Part shown: piece after piece, positions 9,602 through 22,200 of the stretch | Numbering within the stretch: position 1 is the stretch's first letter | Layout: every line of letters begins with the position of its first letter | DNA from: Anisakis pegreffii | Taxonomy: Eukaryota; Nematoda; Chromadorea; Rhabditida; Anisakidae | DNA length: 64,000 nt | Assembly: GCA_035041965.1 (NCBI GenBank) | Contig: JAPYMA010000439.1 | Coordinates: 1-64,000, forward strand | Reading direction: 5' to 3' | Made by a program: the position numbers and the translations under genes | The notes under the pieces: model-generated | Seen by the model: the letters and a program-made list of their open reading frames with translations, nothing else | Databases searched by the model: none | What the model was told of the DNA's origin: nothing

Positions 9602-12342
9602 TTCGATCGCCACGTTTTGTATCTTTGATTTATAGGTGTTACTATTGTTATTTCAGTATTTTTTAAAATTTTCATTATTTTTATTGTTGTATATTCATTT
9701 TAACGAATGATAGTGATTTGATCCGTGAAAATTACTGGGTTAGGCGATTCGTAACGTGTATGTATGTATATTATATGCGTTGATATTTGCAATTGCTGTT
9801 TGAAATTTTGAAAATATCATGGAAATTTTTGTAGAATCATGAAGATTTTTGTACGATGTGATGGATGAGTTGAATAAATTTAATTGCGAGCGTGAAGAAA
9901 CTGCAGCAAAAACGTTTCAATTCGACGATTCACACAATTAGATGTGTATCTGTGCAGAATGAGGTCATTCGCTGATTAATTAATTGATTGAGTCGAGTGG
10001 TCGACAATCTATTTTAATTCTACTCGGCATTCTTTACCGACTTTTTGAATGTGTATTCTCGAAGTCGATTAATTAATTGATGAGGTGATACGTTATCAGA
10101 TGCAGAAATATTTTAAGGTTTGTGATAACAGTGATAGGATAGTGATAATGATAACGATCTTTAGTGATACTGATCTAGTGATAACGCGATAGCAACGATA
10201 TCTTCAGTGATAATAGCGTTATCAGTTGATGATATGAAAAAATGGCAGCAAATTGTTGTGTAAGTGCAGCAGTTATTTTATCACTTTTTTATCGAGTATC
10301 ATTTAAGAGTGTTATCGTTTGTGAGATGCGACAAAACTCTGACTTAAATGAGGTCACATCAAGGACAGATCTTCGACCCGTCTCGGTTCAATGCCAATCG
10401 CATCGATCACCGGCCGATAAGCAACGGTATGAAAGTTTCTTTTACTGATTTAAAAGATCATAGCGAAATTTGTTTTATAAATTCGATTCGCGTCGCAAAG
10501 AAGATCAAAACTGATGATAAAATGATTGTGTGATCAATCGAGTGTTTCTTTTATATTCGACTGCAATTTGTGCGCATTATTTACTCGTATCGAAGTGAAA
10601 ATTAATGTGGTGTGTACAGAATTCAGATCGATTTGAAGTTGCAGAAAGGTCACTTGAATTTATTTTAATTTAATCGAATCACTAACCTCATTTCGGCACT
10701 GACAGTGAGTGTTTTAGAGTGTTGTCGTGTTGCCGATTCGCAAATTGTTATCAGTTTTAACTTTGAGTTGTTCTTATCAGTTTGTGGTTATCAGTATCGC
10801 GATCGATCGGTCAGATCGGATCGTGATCAGTTCTTATCAATGCGTTGAATCGTTCTGATTCCAGCCATATAAAAATTGTTGGTTTAGTCGAAACTGGGAA
10901 TGTTTTGAGTAGTTTATGGTGAAGCAGTTTCGGAGAGCGGTGGTCTTGTTTTAGAGTTGTCGAATCGATTCGACAACTCTAAAACAAGACCACCGCTCTC
11001 CGAAACTGCTTCACCATAAACTACTCAAAACATTCCCAGTTTCCACTAAACGAACAATTTTTATATGGCTGGAATCAGAACGATTCAACGCATTGATAAG
11101 AACTGATCACAATCCGATCTGACCGATCGATCGCGATACTGATAACCACAAACTGATAAGAACAACTCAAAGTTAAAACTGATAACAATTTGCGAATCGA
11201 CAACACGACAACACTCTAAAACACTCACTGTCAGTGCCGAAATGAGGTTAGTGACTCGATTAAATTAAAATAAATTCAAATGACCTTTCTGCAACTTCAA
11301 ATCGATCTGAATTCTGCACACACCACATTAATTTTCACTTCGATACGAGTAAATAATGCGCCCAAACGGCCATCTCATATAAAAGAAACACTCGATTGAT
11401 CACACAATCGACGATTATCATCAATTTTGATCTTGTTTGCGAAGCGAATCGAATTTATAAAACAAATTTCGCTATGATCTTTTAAATCAGTAAAAGAAAC
11501 TTTCATACCGTTGCTTATCGGCCGGTGATCGATGCGATTGGCATTGAACCGAGACGGGTCGAAGATCTGTCCTTGATGTGACCTCATTTAAGTCAGAGTT
11601 TTGTCGCATCTCACAAACGATAACACTCTTAAATGATACTCGATAAAAAAGTGATAAAATAACTGCTGCACTTACACAACAATTTGCTGCCATTTTTTCA
11701 TATCATCAACTGATAACGTTATTATCACTGAAGATATCGTTGCTATCGCGTTATCACTAGATCAGTATCACTAAAGATCGTTATCATTATCACTATCCTA
11801 TCACTGCTCTCACAAACCTTAAAATGTTTCTGCGTCTGATAACGTATCACCTCATCAATTAATTAATCGATTTCGAGAATGCACATTCAAAAAGTCGGTA
11901 AAGAATGCCGAGTGGAATTAAAATAGATTGTCGACCACTCGAAACACTCCTCTCAATCAATTAATTAATCAGCGAATGACCTCATTCTGCACAGATACAC
12001 ATCCAATTGTGTGAATCGTCGAATTGAAACGTTTTTGCTGCAGTTTCTTCATGTTCGCAATTAAATTTATTCAATTCATCCATCACATCGTACAAAAATC
12101 TTCATGATTCTACAAAAATTTCCATGATATTTTCAAAATTTCAAACAGCAATTGCAAATATCAACGCATACAATATACACACTTACACGTTACGAATCGC
12201 CTAACCCAGTAATTTTCACGATTCAAATCATTATCACTCGTTAAAATGAATATACAACAATAAAAATAATGAAAATTTTAAAAAATACTGAAATAACAAT
12301 AGTAACACCTATAAATCAAAGATACAAAACGTGGCGATCGAA
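9602..12342. other. Non-coding palindrome centre
   Basis: No gene recognised. Bases 10085-10240 and their mirror at about 11700-11850 are dense in TGATAA/TTATCA motifs. Short open frames at 10242-10448 and 11487-11693 give the same peptide in both arms, but the arms are near-identical at DNA level, so this is not evidence of coding. Confidence 0.6.
10956..10977. repeat. Palindromic element at the exact centre of the inverted duplication
   Basis: TTGTCGAATCGATTCGACAA flanked by perfect symmetry; the symmetry axis of the whole 21.8-kb palindrome bisects it at 10966/10967. It belongs to the same dispersed family found at 8 other spots here. Confidence 0.95.
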
Positions 12343-12516
12343 GTCGTCGAATCGATTCGACAACTTACCATCAATTAAACTGACAATTATATGATAGTAA
12401 TAATAACAATAAAGATATCTATCATAGTGGCAAGAGCAATAATAATGACAATAACACCTATAAATCAAAGATTTGAAACATGGCGCCGATCGAAGTTGTC
12501 GAATCGATTCGACGAC
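12343..12516. repeat. Two copies of the 22-bp palindromic element (right arm)
   Basis: Copies at 12343-12364 and 12495-12516, mirror images of those at 9580 and 9428. Confidence 0.85.
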
Positions 12517-12525
12517 ATATCACCA

Positions 12526-12672
12526 CTACACAACCGCGGCCAGTCTCTCGATCAATCGCTCATAAATCCGAACACCTCGTAAAAACACACTCTCATCCAA
12601 GTATTCATTATGATCATGAGCCGTTATCTTGGTTCCAATCATCGGGGTGAAACCCAACGAGCGGTGACCCTT
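12526..12672 (-). CDS. ACY1: Alternative terminal exon of aminoacylase-1 (right arm)
   Basis: Mirror of 9272-9418 with intact acceptor TTGCAG, open frame, HDHNEY motif and TAG stop. It differs from the left copy by few bases. It belongs to the right-arm aminoacylase copy that carries a frameshift upstream. Confidence 0.8.
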   Translation of the reverse strand, partial: KGHRSLGFTPMIGTKITAHDHNEYLDESVFLRGVRIYERLIERLAAVV

Positions 12673-13015
12673 CTGCAACCATCGAATGCAATACAAAAAT
12701 TTCAATTTTCTAACGCAACAACCGAATAAATTCCCTTAAAATCGCTAAAATCTCAAGCCTTTCACCAACCACTCTCAGTTCAAATAAAAAATAACACTAA
12801 AAAACTGCCCAATACCCAAAAATCCCCAAGCAAACACATCAAATCCATTAAAAACACACATCAAAGCGCATAAAATATCGTTGCAAATACTTCAAACATG
12901 CAACTAATCGACCGTTACTAACAATATTAAACAATAAAAATAAAAAGTAAGCTGCATCTATGGAACATTCGCCAAATTCACATTAAATTATTGAAATATC
13001 ACGCAATCAAACGAA

Positions 13016-13191
13016 GTCGTCGAATCGATTCGACAACTTATCATCAATTGAACTGATAATTGTAATGATAATAATAAACAATAATAATAATGATATATAT
13101 CATAGTGGCGAGAACAATAATAAGGACAATAACACCTATGAATCAAAGATATGAAATATGGCGATCGATGTCGTCGAATCGATTCGACAAC
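13016..13191. repeat. Two copies of the 22-bp palindromic element (right arm)
   Basis: Copies at 13016-13037 and 13170-13191, mirror images of those at 8907 and 8754. Confidence 0.85.
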
Positions 13192-13314
13192 TCACGCAAT
13201 CAACTCAACCAACTCCATCCATACACACAAATGCTCTTTATTTCTTTCATTTACAAAATGCAACTTTTCTTTTCCTTAATTTTCCACAAAACATTCAAAA
13301 TTTCCATAAAATCA

Positions 13315-16300
13315 TCAAAAATTCAGATCGGCCAAACGCAGAATAATTTTCTCATACAACTCGACACCACGCAAATAAACGTTCTCCTCTAAATATTCAT
13401 TATGATCATGCAGCAATATCGGTGTTTTCACCATTGGACTGAAACCAATCGACTTGTAACCTTTCTGAAACAATTTTCCATTGGAATACTCTTCGTGGAA
13501 CATAAAAATTTTTGGAATTCTCCAAAATTTTGAAAAAATTTTCAAAATTCAGCCAAAAACACGGTCAACTACAACCTAAAGAAGGCAGATCCGCTCCAAA
13601 CATCATGCCAGAATCAGTCTAATAGCCTGACTGAATGGCCACATACCAATTATTCATTCAATCCTATACACAAACACCACTTTTCTGCGAAATATATGCC
13701 CAAACGCTTCAATTTCATTAAAAAATTGAGAGCCAAATATGAAAATTTCAAAAAATTACTTCAAAATTTAAAAAATTCACCTGTCTCAGATATCTGGAAT
13801 CTGTGGAACCCAAAAATATTTCAGTTTTCACTGGACAATTCCTGAAATTAACTCAAAATAATGCTTTTTTCTTGATGTAAAAACCTAAATTCCTTCAAAA
13901 TTTCCAATTTTTCACGTAGAAGAATCCAAATTTCCATTCCCGCAACAAAATCAAACCAAAACAAGCATCCTCAACGTACTCTTCAGCCAGCGCAGCTGAG
14001 AACGCCCTCCACCACGGATCGTCTTCTGTGATCGGCGTCGTATTGTGTATTCTCGTATTCTAAATTTTCATTTCATAATCATAAAAATAATAATAAACAC
14101 ACAAAAAATAATAATAAATAAACAAAAATCACAAAAACAATAAAATAAATAAAATTCTAAAAAGTAATATTTACAATCGATGATATAAATCCCATAAAAC
14201 ATACCATAAGAAACGAGTACGAAACGTCTCGACCAGCCTCTTCACACCATCGCTTTATTTTTGCCTCGAATTCCTTAATAAAAATAAAATAAAAACAATA
14301 ATAACAATAAAATAATAATAATAACAACAATAATAACAATAATAATACTAAAACGATATCAAACTGCCACAAAACAAACCTCAAAATTCGTCCACGGTGG
14401 CAATCTCACATCAAAATCTGCAATTTTAATTACTCTACTAAACTTTCAAAATAATATTCTTTAAATATTTTCTATACTATCATTATTATTATCAAAAAAT
14501 TCAAATGAAATAAATAAATAAACAAATAAAATATCATCAAAAAACACTAAAATCACCACGCACACGCAGTCAACTCCGTCGGAACGACATTCACTTGAGA
14601 TCCACCCTAAACATAAATATATTTACATATACAATTACTATTTATTAATATTATAAAACAAATATTATTAATTACATTAATATTATTATTATAAATTAAT
14701 TAAAATCTCTTCAACCGACCTCAATTTTCGTCAAATTCACTGTAATCATTTTGCCGACACTCTGCTCCGGATCTGAGTCAAATATCTTCTTTTGTTCCGC
14801 TCGAAATGCCAAGAAACTATTGATAACTCGTTGCTAGTAAACCAAAAATTTTCAATTATTATATTCATTTTAATCATTTTAAATTGAAATATATTTCAAA
14901 TTTTTAAAAATTATCAAAATTCGAAAAATATATTTAAAAAATTATCAAAATTTGAACTAATAAAATGGCCGTACCAATTTTTCCGCAGCCGTATCCTCAA
15001 TGAACAACGAGCCATGACCTGGTTGACCTCTGCACTTCACCTGTACCCCTGAACAATGGAAAAAATTAATTCTAGGTTCGACTTGAAATTGCTCTGGTGG
15101 GTACGCTTTCCCAAGGTTTTGCCCAAAAAATTACTTACACCACGGGCAACGTTCCCCATAGTAGACACGATAGGTTTCGTCCGGGCTTGCGGCACCCTCA
15201 TCGAGTGTGAAACCAACGTTCAGTTCGCGAAATGCGTCGGTTTCCACAAATTTCCGCATACCATCCACACCACCGATCTCTTCATCTGCAATTTTTTTCA
15301 AAATTTCACAAAAAATCACGAAAACATTTCCAAAAATGACCTGTTATTAATTTCAGGCCAATGCCTGTAACTAACCTGGTGCAAAAACCACATGAATCGT
15401 ACGCAGAAAACTCTTTTTTCCCGTTTTTTGTAGCCTTCTCAATGCTTCCACATACTGAATTCCCACCGACTTCATATCCTGCGTGCCTCGCCCATATATT
15501 CTACCATCGCTATCTTTAAACGCTTCAAATGGATCATGCTTCCACATTTCCTGAAATTAAAATTTTTTCAAATTTTTTAATTTTTAAAAAATTTCCAAAA
15601 ATTGCCAAAAAAATAACCAAAATACCCACTCACCCTCACCACCGGTACCACATCGGTGTGTGAATAAAGCATTAACGATGGAAGACGCCGGCTTTTCCCC
15701 TCGGCACGTCATTATTACAAACGGTTTCCCTTTGACACACTGAAAAAATCACTTGAAAGTTCCATTTTTTCACTGAAATTACCTGGATTACCGGCATTTC
15801 CAGGTAAATTTATAAAATCACCTGGTAATTTTACTGGAATACTACACACAAATGTAAATCATTTCATTTATACATCACAAAATCCAAATTTCACAATCAA
15901 AACCACCAAATCCAACCGCAAAACTAACCTCATATATGCTTCTCTCCAATTCTAATTCATCGGCAAGTCCGCACAAAAATTTTGTACACGATTCTGCAAT
16001 ATCATTTATGAATATAAATTTCTGCTGCAGAAAAATATCCATTTTACAAACAAAATTCTGAAAAAATATCAAAATTTTTGTTCACAACTTCAAATTCCTT
16101 ACGATTTCTTTATGAATTTTAATTTTTTATGAATTCACAAAAATTTCATTCACCACTCACTTCAAATAACCCTACAAAACCATCGTTTGTTTTAAAAAAA
16201 TTAAAAAGCTGAAAATTTAAATCAAAAACTTTGATTTAAATTTGCTTAATTTGCTAAAAACATTTCATTTAATATAAAATTAATTTGAATCAGCTAAACA

Positions 16301-16965
16301 AAATTCGATTCAAAACCAATCTAATTGCTAATTCACCACTAACCATAGTCAGGATTTGGTTGTTCTGTGTGAATGCGAAGATATTCCCTGAATTTCCTCA
16401 CGGCTATATCCTCCTCCATGTCTTTTTGTTGTGACATCCCTTGGCTTATCGAAAGATATCTCTTTGCGTCGACCACACCAATATAATGCGGTCCTGAAAT
16501 CGGATTTATATCCTCAAATAAGGATTTCAAAAGTATTTTAAAAATATTCCTCAATACATTACCGAATTACTCTGCTGCAACGATACCAAATCCTCAATTC
16601 TAAATTCACTTTTTTCGAAACTGTTCAAAATTTAAGTGAAACACTCCAGACACTCCAAACAACTGATAAATTATTTATTCACTCAAACTCATATCATTTC
16701 CCCATTCCATCTCTGTCTTACAATTCAAATTTCATTTGGAAATCCAAAAATTTGGCTTAAAATTCTCATTTTTGACCAAAAACTGACGAATTTTTCGGAA
16801 TTTTCATCCCTCAGATAGCTTTTCCTTCGAAAGAAGCAACTGATTTCTCAGTCATTCACACTTACCAAAGCCACCAGATCTGGATAGGAATGAAATATTA
16901 GGAAATGAAAACTTTTTTATGAGATGGTGAGAGCTTAGAAGCAATCGGGCGAATCGATTTGCCAT
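13315..16965 (-). pseudogene. ACY1: Aminoacylase-1, right-arm copy with frameshift in exon 4
   Basis: Same fourteen-exon structure as the left copy read on the minus strand, from the ATG at 16965 (exon 1 16866-16965) to the stop at 13315. Most exons are open and nearly identical in protein; an example difference is Glu to Asp in the exon with DEEIGG. At about 15685-15687 the left-arm A of CCGGATCTTCC is replaced by CG, adding one base. This shifts the frame in front of the zinc-binding SHTDVV segment, so this copy as written cannot make an active enzyme. A sequencing or consensus error is the alternative explanation. Confidence 0.75.
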
Positions 16966-19249
16966 ACTAACGAACACACAAAACAGCACTGACAAATGAG
17001 CATAAAACGATAACAATAAAAATAGTAATCGATTTAAAAGTAACAATAAATAACGATAAACAGTAAAAAATCACACACACAAGGCCGACGTCTTGAAGAC
17101 ATTATTCGATGAGTTCGCAATATTTGCTGATTAACAAGTAAAAATCTTTTTTTCACAAGTCAAACCTCATACACCTACCCTAAACACCATCTGAGGTTGT
17201 CTTCGGACCGAGTAGCTCGAGCTCTAAGTCAAGCCTTACCTGGGAATTAAGTTGAGGCTCACTTCGACCTGCAGATAACGCTTTCTAAGGTTTGTCGACT
17301 GCAAAGTGGCTCGGTCGACTCGGCGGACGGTACGAATTGGTTAATCAAAGCAATTCTATTTGATTAACCAATTCGTACCGTCCGCCGAGACGAGATACTA
17401 TTTAGATTTGCCGATTTGATTTAAAAACTGAAATTTTAAAATTTTCAATTGGAATTTAGCAACTTACTGCGAATAAAGAGCGTTGATAAACGGCAAAATC
17501 GGATTCGAATCAATTGGTCACTTCAAAAACAATATTATTTCGTTGATGAAGGTTATAAACTTCGTCAAGATTTTGAAGATTATAGATGGAGATTATTAAT
17601 TATTATAAAGATATTATAAAGATATTATAAAGATTAATATAAAGATTAAAAGGTCAAAAGAAGATCATAACCTGAACGAAAAAATCAACGCAATCACTGA
17701 TACCAATGAACAAATCAAGCGAATCTACTCAAGTAACCACGGTATTTTTCGACAACGAATGCATTAAAGATAATAAACTTCAGTCTATTCTTAATCTCCA
17801 GATTCAGCTGAATACGAATATGTCAAAAAATCATAGGGTTTTAGTAGAAAAAATTTTCAGTAGAGCCGTTTGAATTTAAATATTCATTTCAAGGCCATAC
17901 AAATTCAACCTCACAGAGTAGTTCCGGCCCAAACAGGCTGCCTGTCATGGAACTATCAAAGCTAAACCCAAAGTATCCAATTCATATTAAATACCTTCTA
18001 GCACCCATTCCATCCGGTTTATGAAATCTCGTCCAGTACCCATAAAACCGAACCTTTTCAAGATCGGTGCCCGTATCGATGCCAATTGCAATCGGTTTCG
18101 TATAAATTTTCTCTCGGAGCCTCTTGATTTCCCGGAAACCTTTATAGAATCTGTAATTATCTTACAAAATTCCCCACTCACTAACCATATTTCAAGCCTT
18201 ACCTATCCATATTTCCAATTCACTATTGCTTTGACTAACTCTAACTCTAAGCCCAAGCCTGAAACTCGCTCAAATTCCACTATCTGAAGGCTCAAACTGC
18301 TGGTAATTCCAAACCTAGACCAGACCTGACTGACCATTTCAAAACGATTCTTTTACCAGCCAGCATCACTTTTAGTTTTACCAGTTTTACCACCTTTACC
18401 AGTCGATTCTACACCGTCCACACTAACACCGCTCTAATAACCCTACAGAATATGAATCCTCAATACAGAAAGATATTCAACTTGCACCGAAATAAAACGG
18501 CAATGGTCGTAATCATGTGGCCGTGTCTGTCCAAAGCATCATCACTTCATTAATAGTAATTGTTTTGTGACAATTGTTAACATTAACAAACTTTTATAGA
18601 TGATTTAATATGATTGCGTTGACGTTTCCAGTGATCTCATTAGTATTACACAGCTGTATTCATTAGATGTTCCTTCATTTCGCTATTATCATTACAAATT
18701 ATCATTACTATTAATAAACGGCTTACACAGTTATCCAGTTGCAATGAGTATAATAGTAATTGTAACAATAATATTAATTATAACTATGATTATGATAAGA
18801 TGTTACTCCAAATCACTGCAGTTACATTTAACATGACGATAGATATTGAAGAGAGTTTTAATTTTAAGATAGTAAGGCTTGTTGATATGCTATGCTAGAA
18901 CAACTCTAACAAATGGCACTGATAACAACTGATAACAGCGGTGGTGATAAGACTGACAACGTGATAAGACGGTGGACAATGATAACGATACTGATAACGA
19001 TGACGATAGCAATGATCACTTCAATGATCACATAAACACACACACAAACAAATTTAAGACGGATGATATCACAGTAATATTTACGATCACAGTGTTGTGA
19101 AAGGGCACGAGAAAATGAGAGATGTAGGGATAGAAATTTTAACATCAACGCCTTCAATCATATCACAATAGTGTGTAAGCACAACTTAACTCAAAAAAAA
19201 ACATTGTGAAAAATTAGCATACGAAGGGATAAATAAGATGTTGCTCATC
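16966..19249. other. Intergenic, right arm
   Basis: Mirror of 2687-4983: hairpin at 17319-17389, the CTGGTAAAA stretch at about 18350-18410, and a TTATCA/TGATAA-rich block at about 18920-19010. No gene recognised. Confidence 0.6.
17319..17389. repeat. Perfect 31-bp inverted repeat, right-arm copy
   Basis: Arms 17319-17349 and 17359-17389, the same hairpin as at 4560-4630, unchanged between the arms. Confidence 0.9.
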
Positions 19250-22200
19250 TCACGTCTTGATCACGGTCTGCACCGTCTTCGACACCTGAACAGCGGTCAT
19301 TCCACCGCTCACCAGCTGCTGCACATGAATCTGTCCGTTGATTACACTGAAATATTCATCCAAAATTATCAAAAAATCACCACAATTCCCATGTAAAAGC
19401 ACAAACTCAAAACTCACGTCTGTGATATTTTCAGGTACGGAATGGCTGTGGTGCATTTAGGTGTTTCGAACGGCTCTCTGATCTGTCTGCATTGTGCATT
19501 CAACGGGTTCGTACGGCAGCTTGTCTTCAGAGCCACGAGACCAGATTCTGAAATTTCTTCTTTTGTTTCACACAAATACACACACACATCTCCATGTGCA
19601 TACCAAAACCCTTCTCAAATTTCTAATCATATTAAAACTGAAATAAACCTTCTCCCCCCCCCGGAAATCGAGACCAAACCTAAACTAACAACCAAATAAA
19701 CTAACGTTTCTCGAAGCACGTCACTTGCTCAGGTGTCAATTGCGCCATCCCACCGTTGATATTGCATGTCACACGCCATCCGTCACACTGCTGTGAGCAT
19801 TTAGATGCATAGCACATCGCTACGATATTCTCTGCAATATCATCTCTCCATTTTTATACTCAAAAATTGCCCAAAAGATTCCCCAAAACTTTGGCAAACC
19901 CGAGATACGAGATATCTCAAGTATTCACAAGATTATTACTCGATACTTCATACCACAACCTCAACAGTTGCTTATTCATTCTAGCCAATTTACCCAAAAA
20001 ACTGCCCAGAACTCTTCTCATTACCCACAAAATTGCCCAGAATCTCCACGCCTAAACCCTTAATAAATCCCACCAACCTTGCGCTATGCACTGTGAGATG
20101 GCCTCGGGTAGTCGATACTCTCCACCACCGCGTGAGAACGCCGGAATGTCCGTGCCTGTCACCTTCGAACACGCCGCGCCAAGCCGATTGCAGAACGACT
20201 CCGAGTATTTGGCACGGCATTGCACCACCGGATCGGCTGAAATTTTCAAAAAATACCCTCAAAATTCGCACCAAAAACGAGACACTCACTCAAAAAACCA
20301 TTTCAACACTACAAAATTCCAAAAACAACCAAAATTCCGATGCCTTTCCCTTGAAAAATCAATCAAAATTCATGAAACTAATGCAAAAAGAATAAAAACC
20401 AAGCAAACCACGCACTCGTCTGCGCACATCCCACGATGCCAGGCGGTAATCTCTGCACCGAATCGTTCTTCCACGGGATCGACAGCATCGACGAGCACAC
20501 CGACAACATACTGCTACAGAATTGCTCACCGTACTTCGCGATACACTTCACTTGCATCGACTCTGAATTTCAATTCATCTTTCAATCAATTTAACGCAAA
20601 ACAATCAAAATCGACCGATTCAGTCGCCAACCCCAAAATATTCCGTACTTCAAACAATATTCAAACACTATTAACTGCCCACATTTCCTCACAAAACTGC
20701 TCAGATTTCCCCACAAAACTGCCCACAATCCCATAAAATCAACAACTCACGGCTCTTGATGCACTCCTTCTCGTCATCCGACAACTCGAAATCACTCCTC
20801 GTGTATCTATTTCTGCAGATCTTCAGCCATTCCAGGCATTTCTGCTGACCGAATTTCACGTAACATTTCGCCATCCAATTATCTGAACAATTAACAAATG
20901 ACAAAAATAAAACAAGAATTGAATGAAATCTGCTCACGAATCGATAAATTCTAATGATCAAATTTCCACGGATCAATGCAATCGAATCGATCAGATCAAT
21001 CAAATCGATCGAATCAGTCAGATCAACTCAAACCTGACGAAATGCAGATGGACACCGATTTCGGTAGAATCTCCACTGCGCCTTTTACGGCCGACTCGGT
21101 GATAGTGATCTTCATCACCTGGAAGCATGCGGTACGCATCTTCACGCAGAACTCGTCGCCGTATTTCTTCTTACAAATCGTGATCGCATCTGGCATTTCG
21201 TTCTCTGAAAGCACATTTATTAATTAACAATAATAATAATAACAACACCTACAAATCAACGATACAAAACATGGCGCGGATCGAAGCTGTCGAATCGATT
21301 CGACAACTTCGATCATCAACCGATTCGACAACTTTGCGATAACAATTTTTGCAAAGACACTACAACAACAATAAAAATACCAACGTTTCTTCATACACGC
21401 CTTCTGCACATCGTTCAACGGACTGAAGCGATCGATTATTCTGCACTGGATCATCCACGCGATACATCTCGGCTCACCGTATTTCGCGTAGCACATCGGA
21501 ATGAATTCCTCTGAAAATTACGCGAAGATCACGCGATCACGTCAAAATCCCACTTAAATTCTCCCCAAACCACTCAATCGATGCAAATCCAAAAAATCTC
21601 CCCAAAACAATCTCAAAATTCCCAAAATCTCGAATCTCTCCCCAAAATAACAAGACCGCATCAATTCCCTACCATTCGCCACACATTCCCCAATGATATC
21701 CGGCAACACACACACCGCACACATTCCGTCCCCGGTCACTCGCATCTTCTTGATATTATAACAAGCCAGTATCAGCTTATTGCAGAACTCCGCACCATAT
21801 TTCTGCAGGCAAACCGTCTTCGGATCCGGTGTCGTCGACACTGCAACACAACAAAATCCATTAAATCCTTCCATTTCAACTCAAATTTCACACAATAAAC
21901 AAATAATAATAATGATAAACGATAATAATAACAATAATAAACAGTCATAATAATAACACCTACAAATCAACGGTATGAAACATGGCGGCGACGATCGAAG
22001 TTGTCGAATCGATTCGACAACCTCGATCATCAATCAATTTAACAACTCTATGATGATAATAGCAATAAAAACAATACAACAATCAAACCATTCCTTTAAA
22101 TAATCTCAAATTCTCACCGACTTCCAAACGAATTCGTTCTAAATCTCAATCTCAACCACCAAACCATCCATATTCTCATTAACACCCCTAAAAATCACCC

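Larger units (their letters stand above)
1..10966 (+). repeat. Left arm of giant palindrome (truncated by window start)
   Basis: Every block of this stretch reappears in reverse complement at 10967-21809: position 1 pairs with 21809 and the centre lies between 10966 and 10967. The left arm is about 120 bp longer, partly because a 22-bp intronic repeat has six units here and two in the right arm. Arms are collinear throughout but carry scattered substitutions and small indels, some within 80 bp of the centre, so they are not copies of one read. The arm holds the 3' end of a cysteine-module gene and a full aminoacylase gene. Its outer end is not in the window. Confidence 0.97.
10967..21809 (-). 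repeat. Right arm of giant palindrome
   Basis: Reverse-complement partner of bases 1-10966 with the same gene order mirrored (aminoacylase inside, cysteine-module gene outside). Beyond 21809 the sequence continues into more exons of the same cysteine-module gene, so this arm is the one joined to the rest of the locus. The junction at 10966/10967 falls in the middle of a short palindrome that is itself a dispersed repeat here. Confidence 0.97.

Noticed and set aside
10242..10533. Small conserved peptides in the palindrome centre (also 11375-11693)
   Set aside because: Identity between arms is expected from near-identical DNA; there are no splice signals, domain motifs or codon-position bias I can see.
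1..21809. Simple hairpin-read artefact (same molecule read twice)
   Set aside because: Arms differ by substitutions, indels and repeat copy number, which a fold-back copy of one molecule would not show to this extent.
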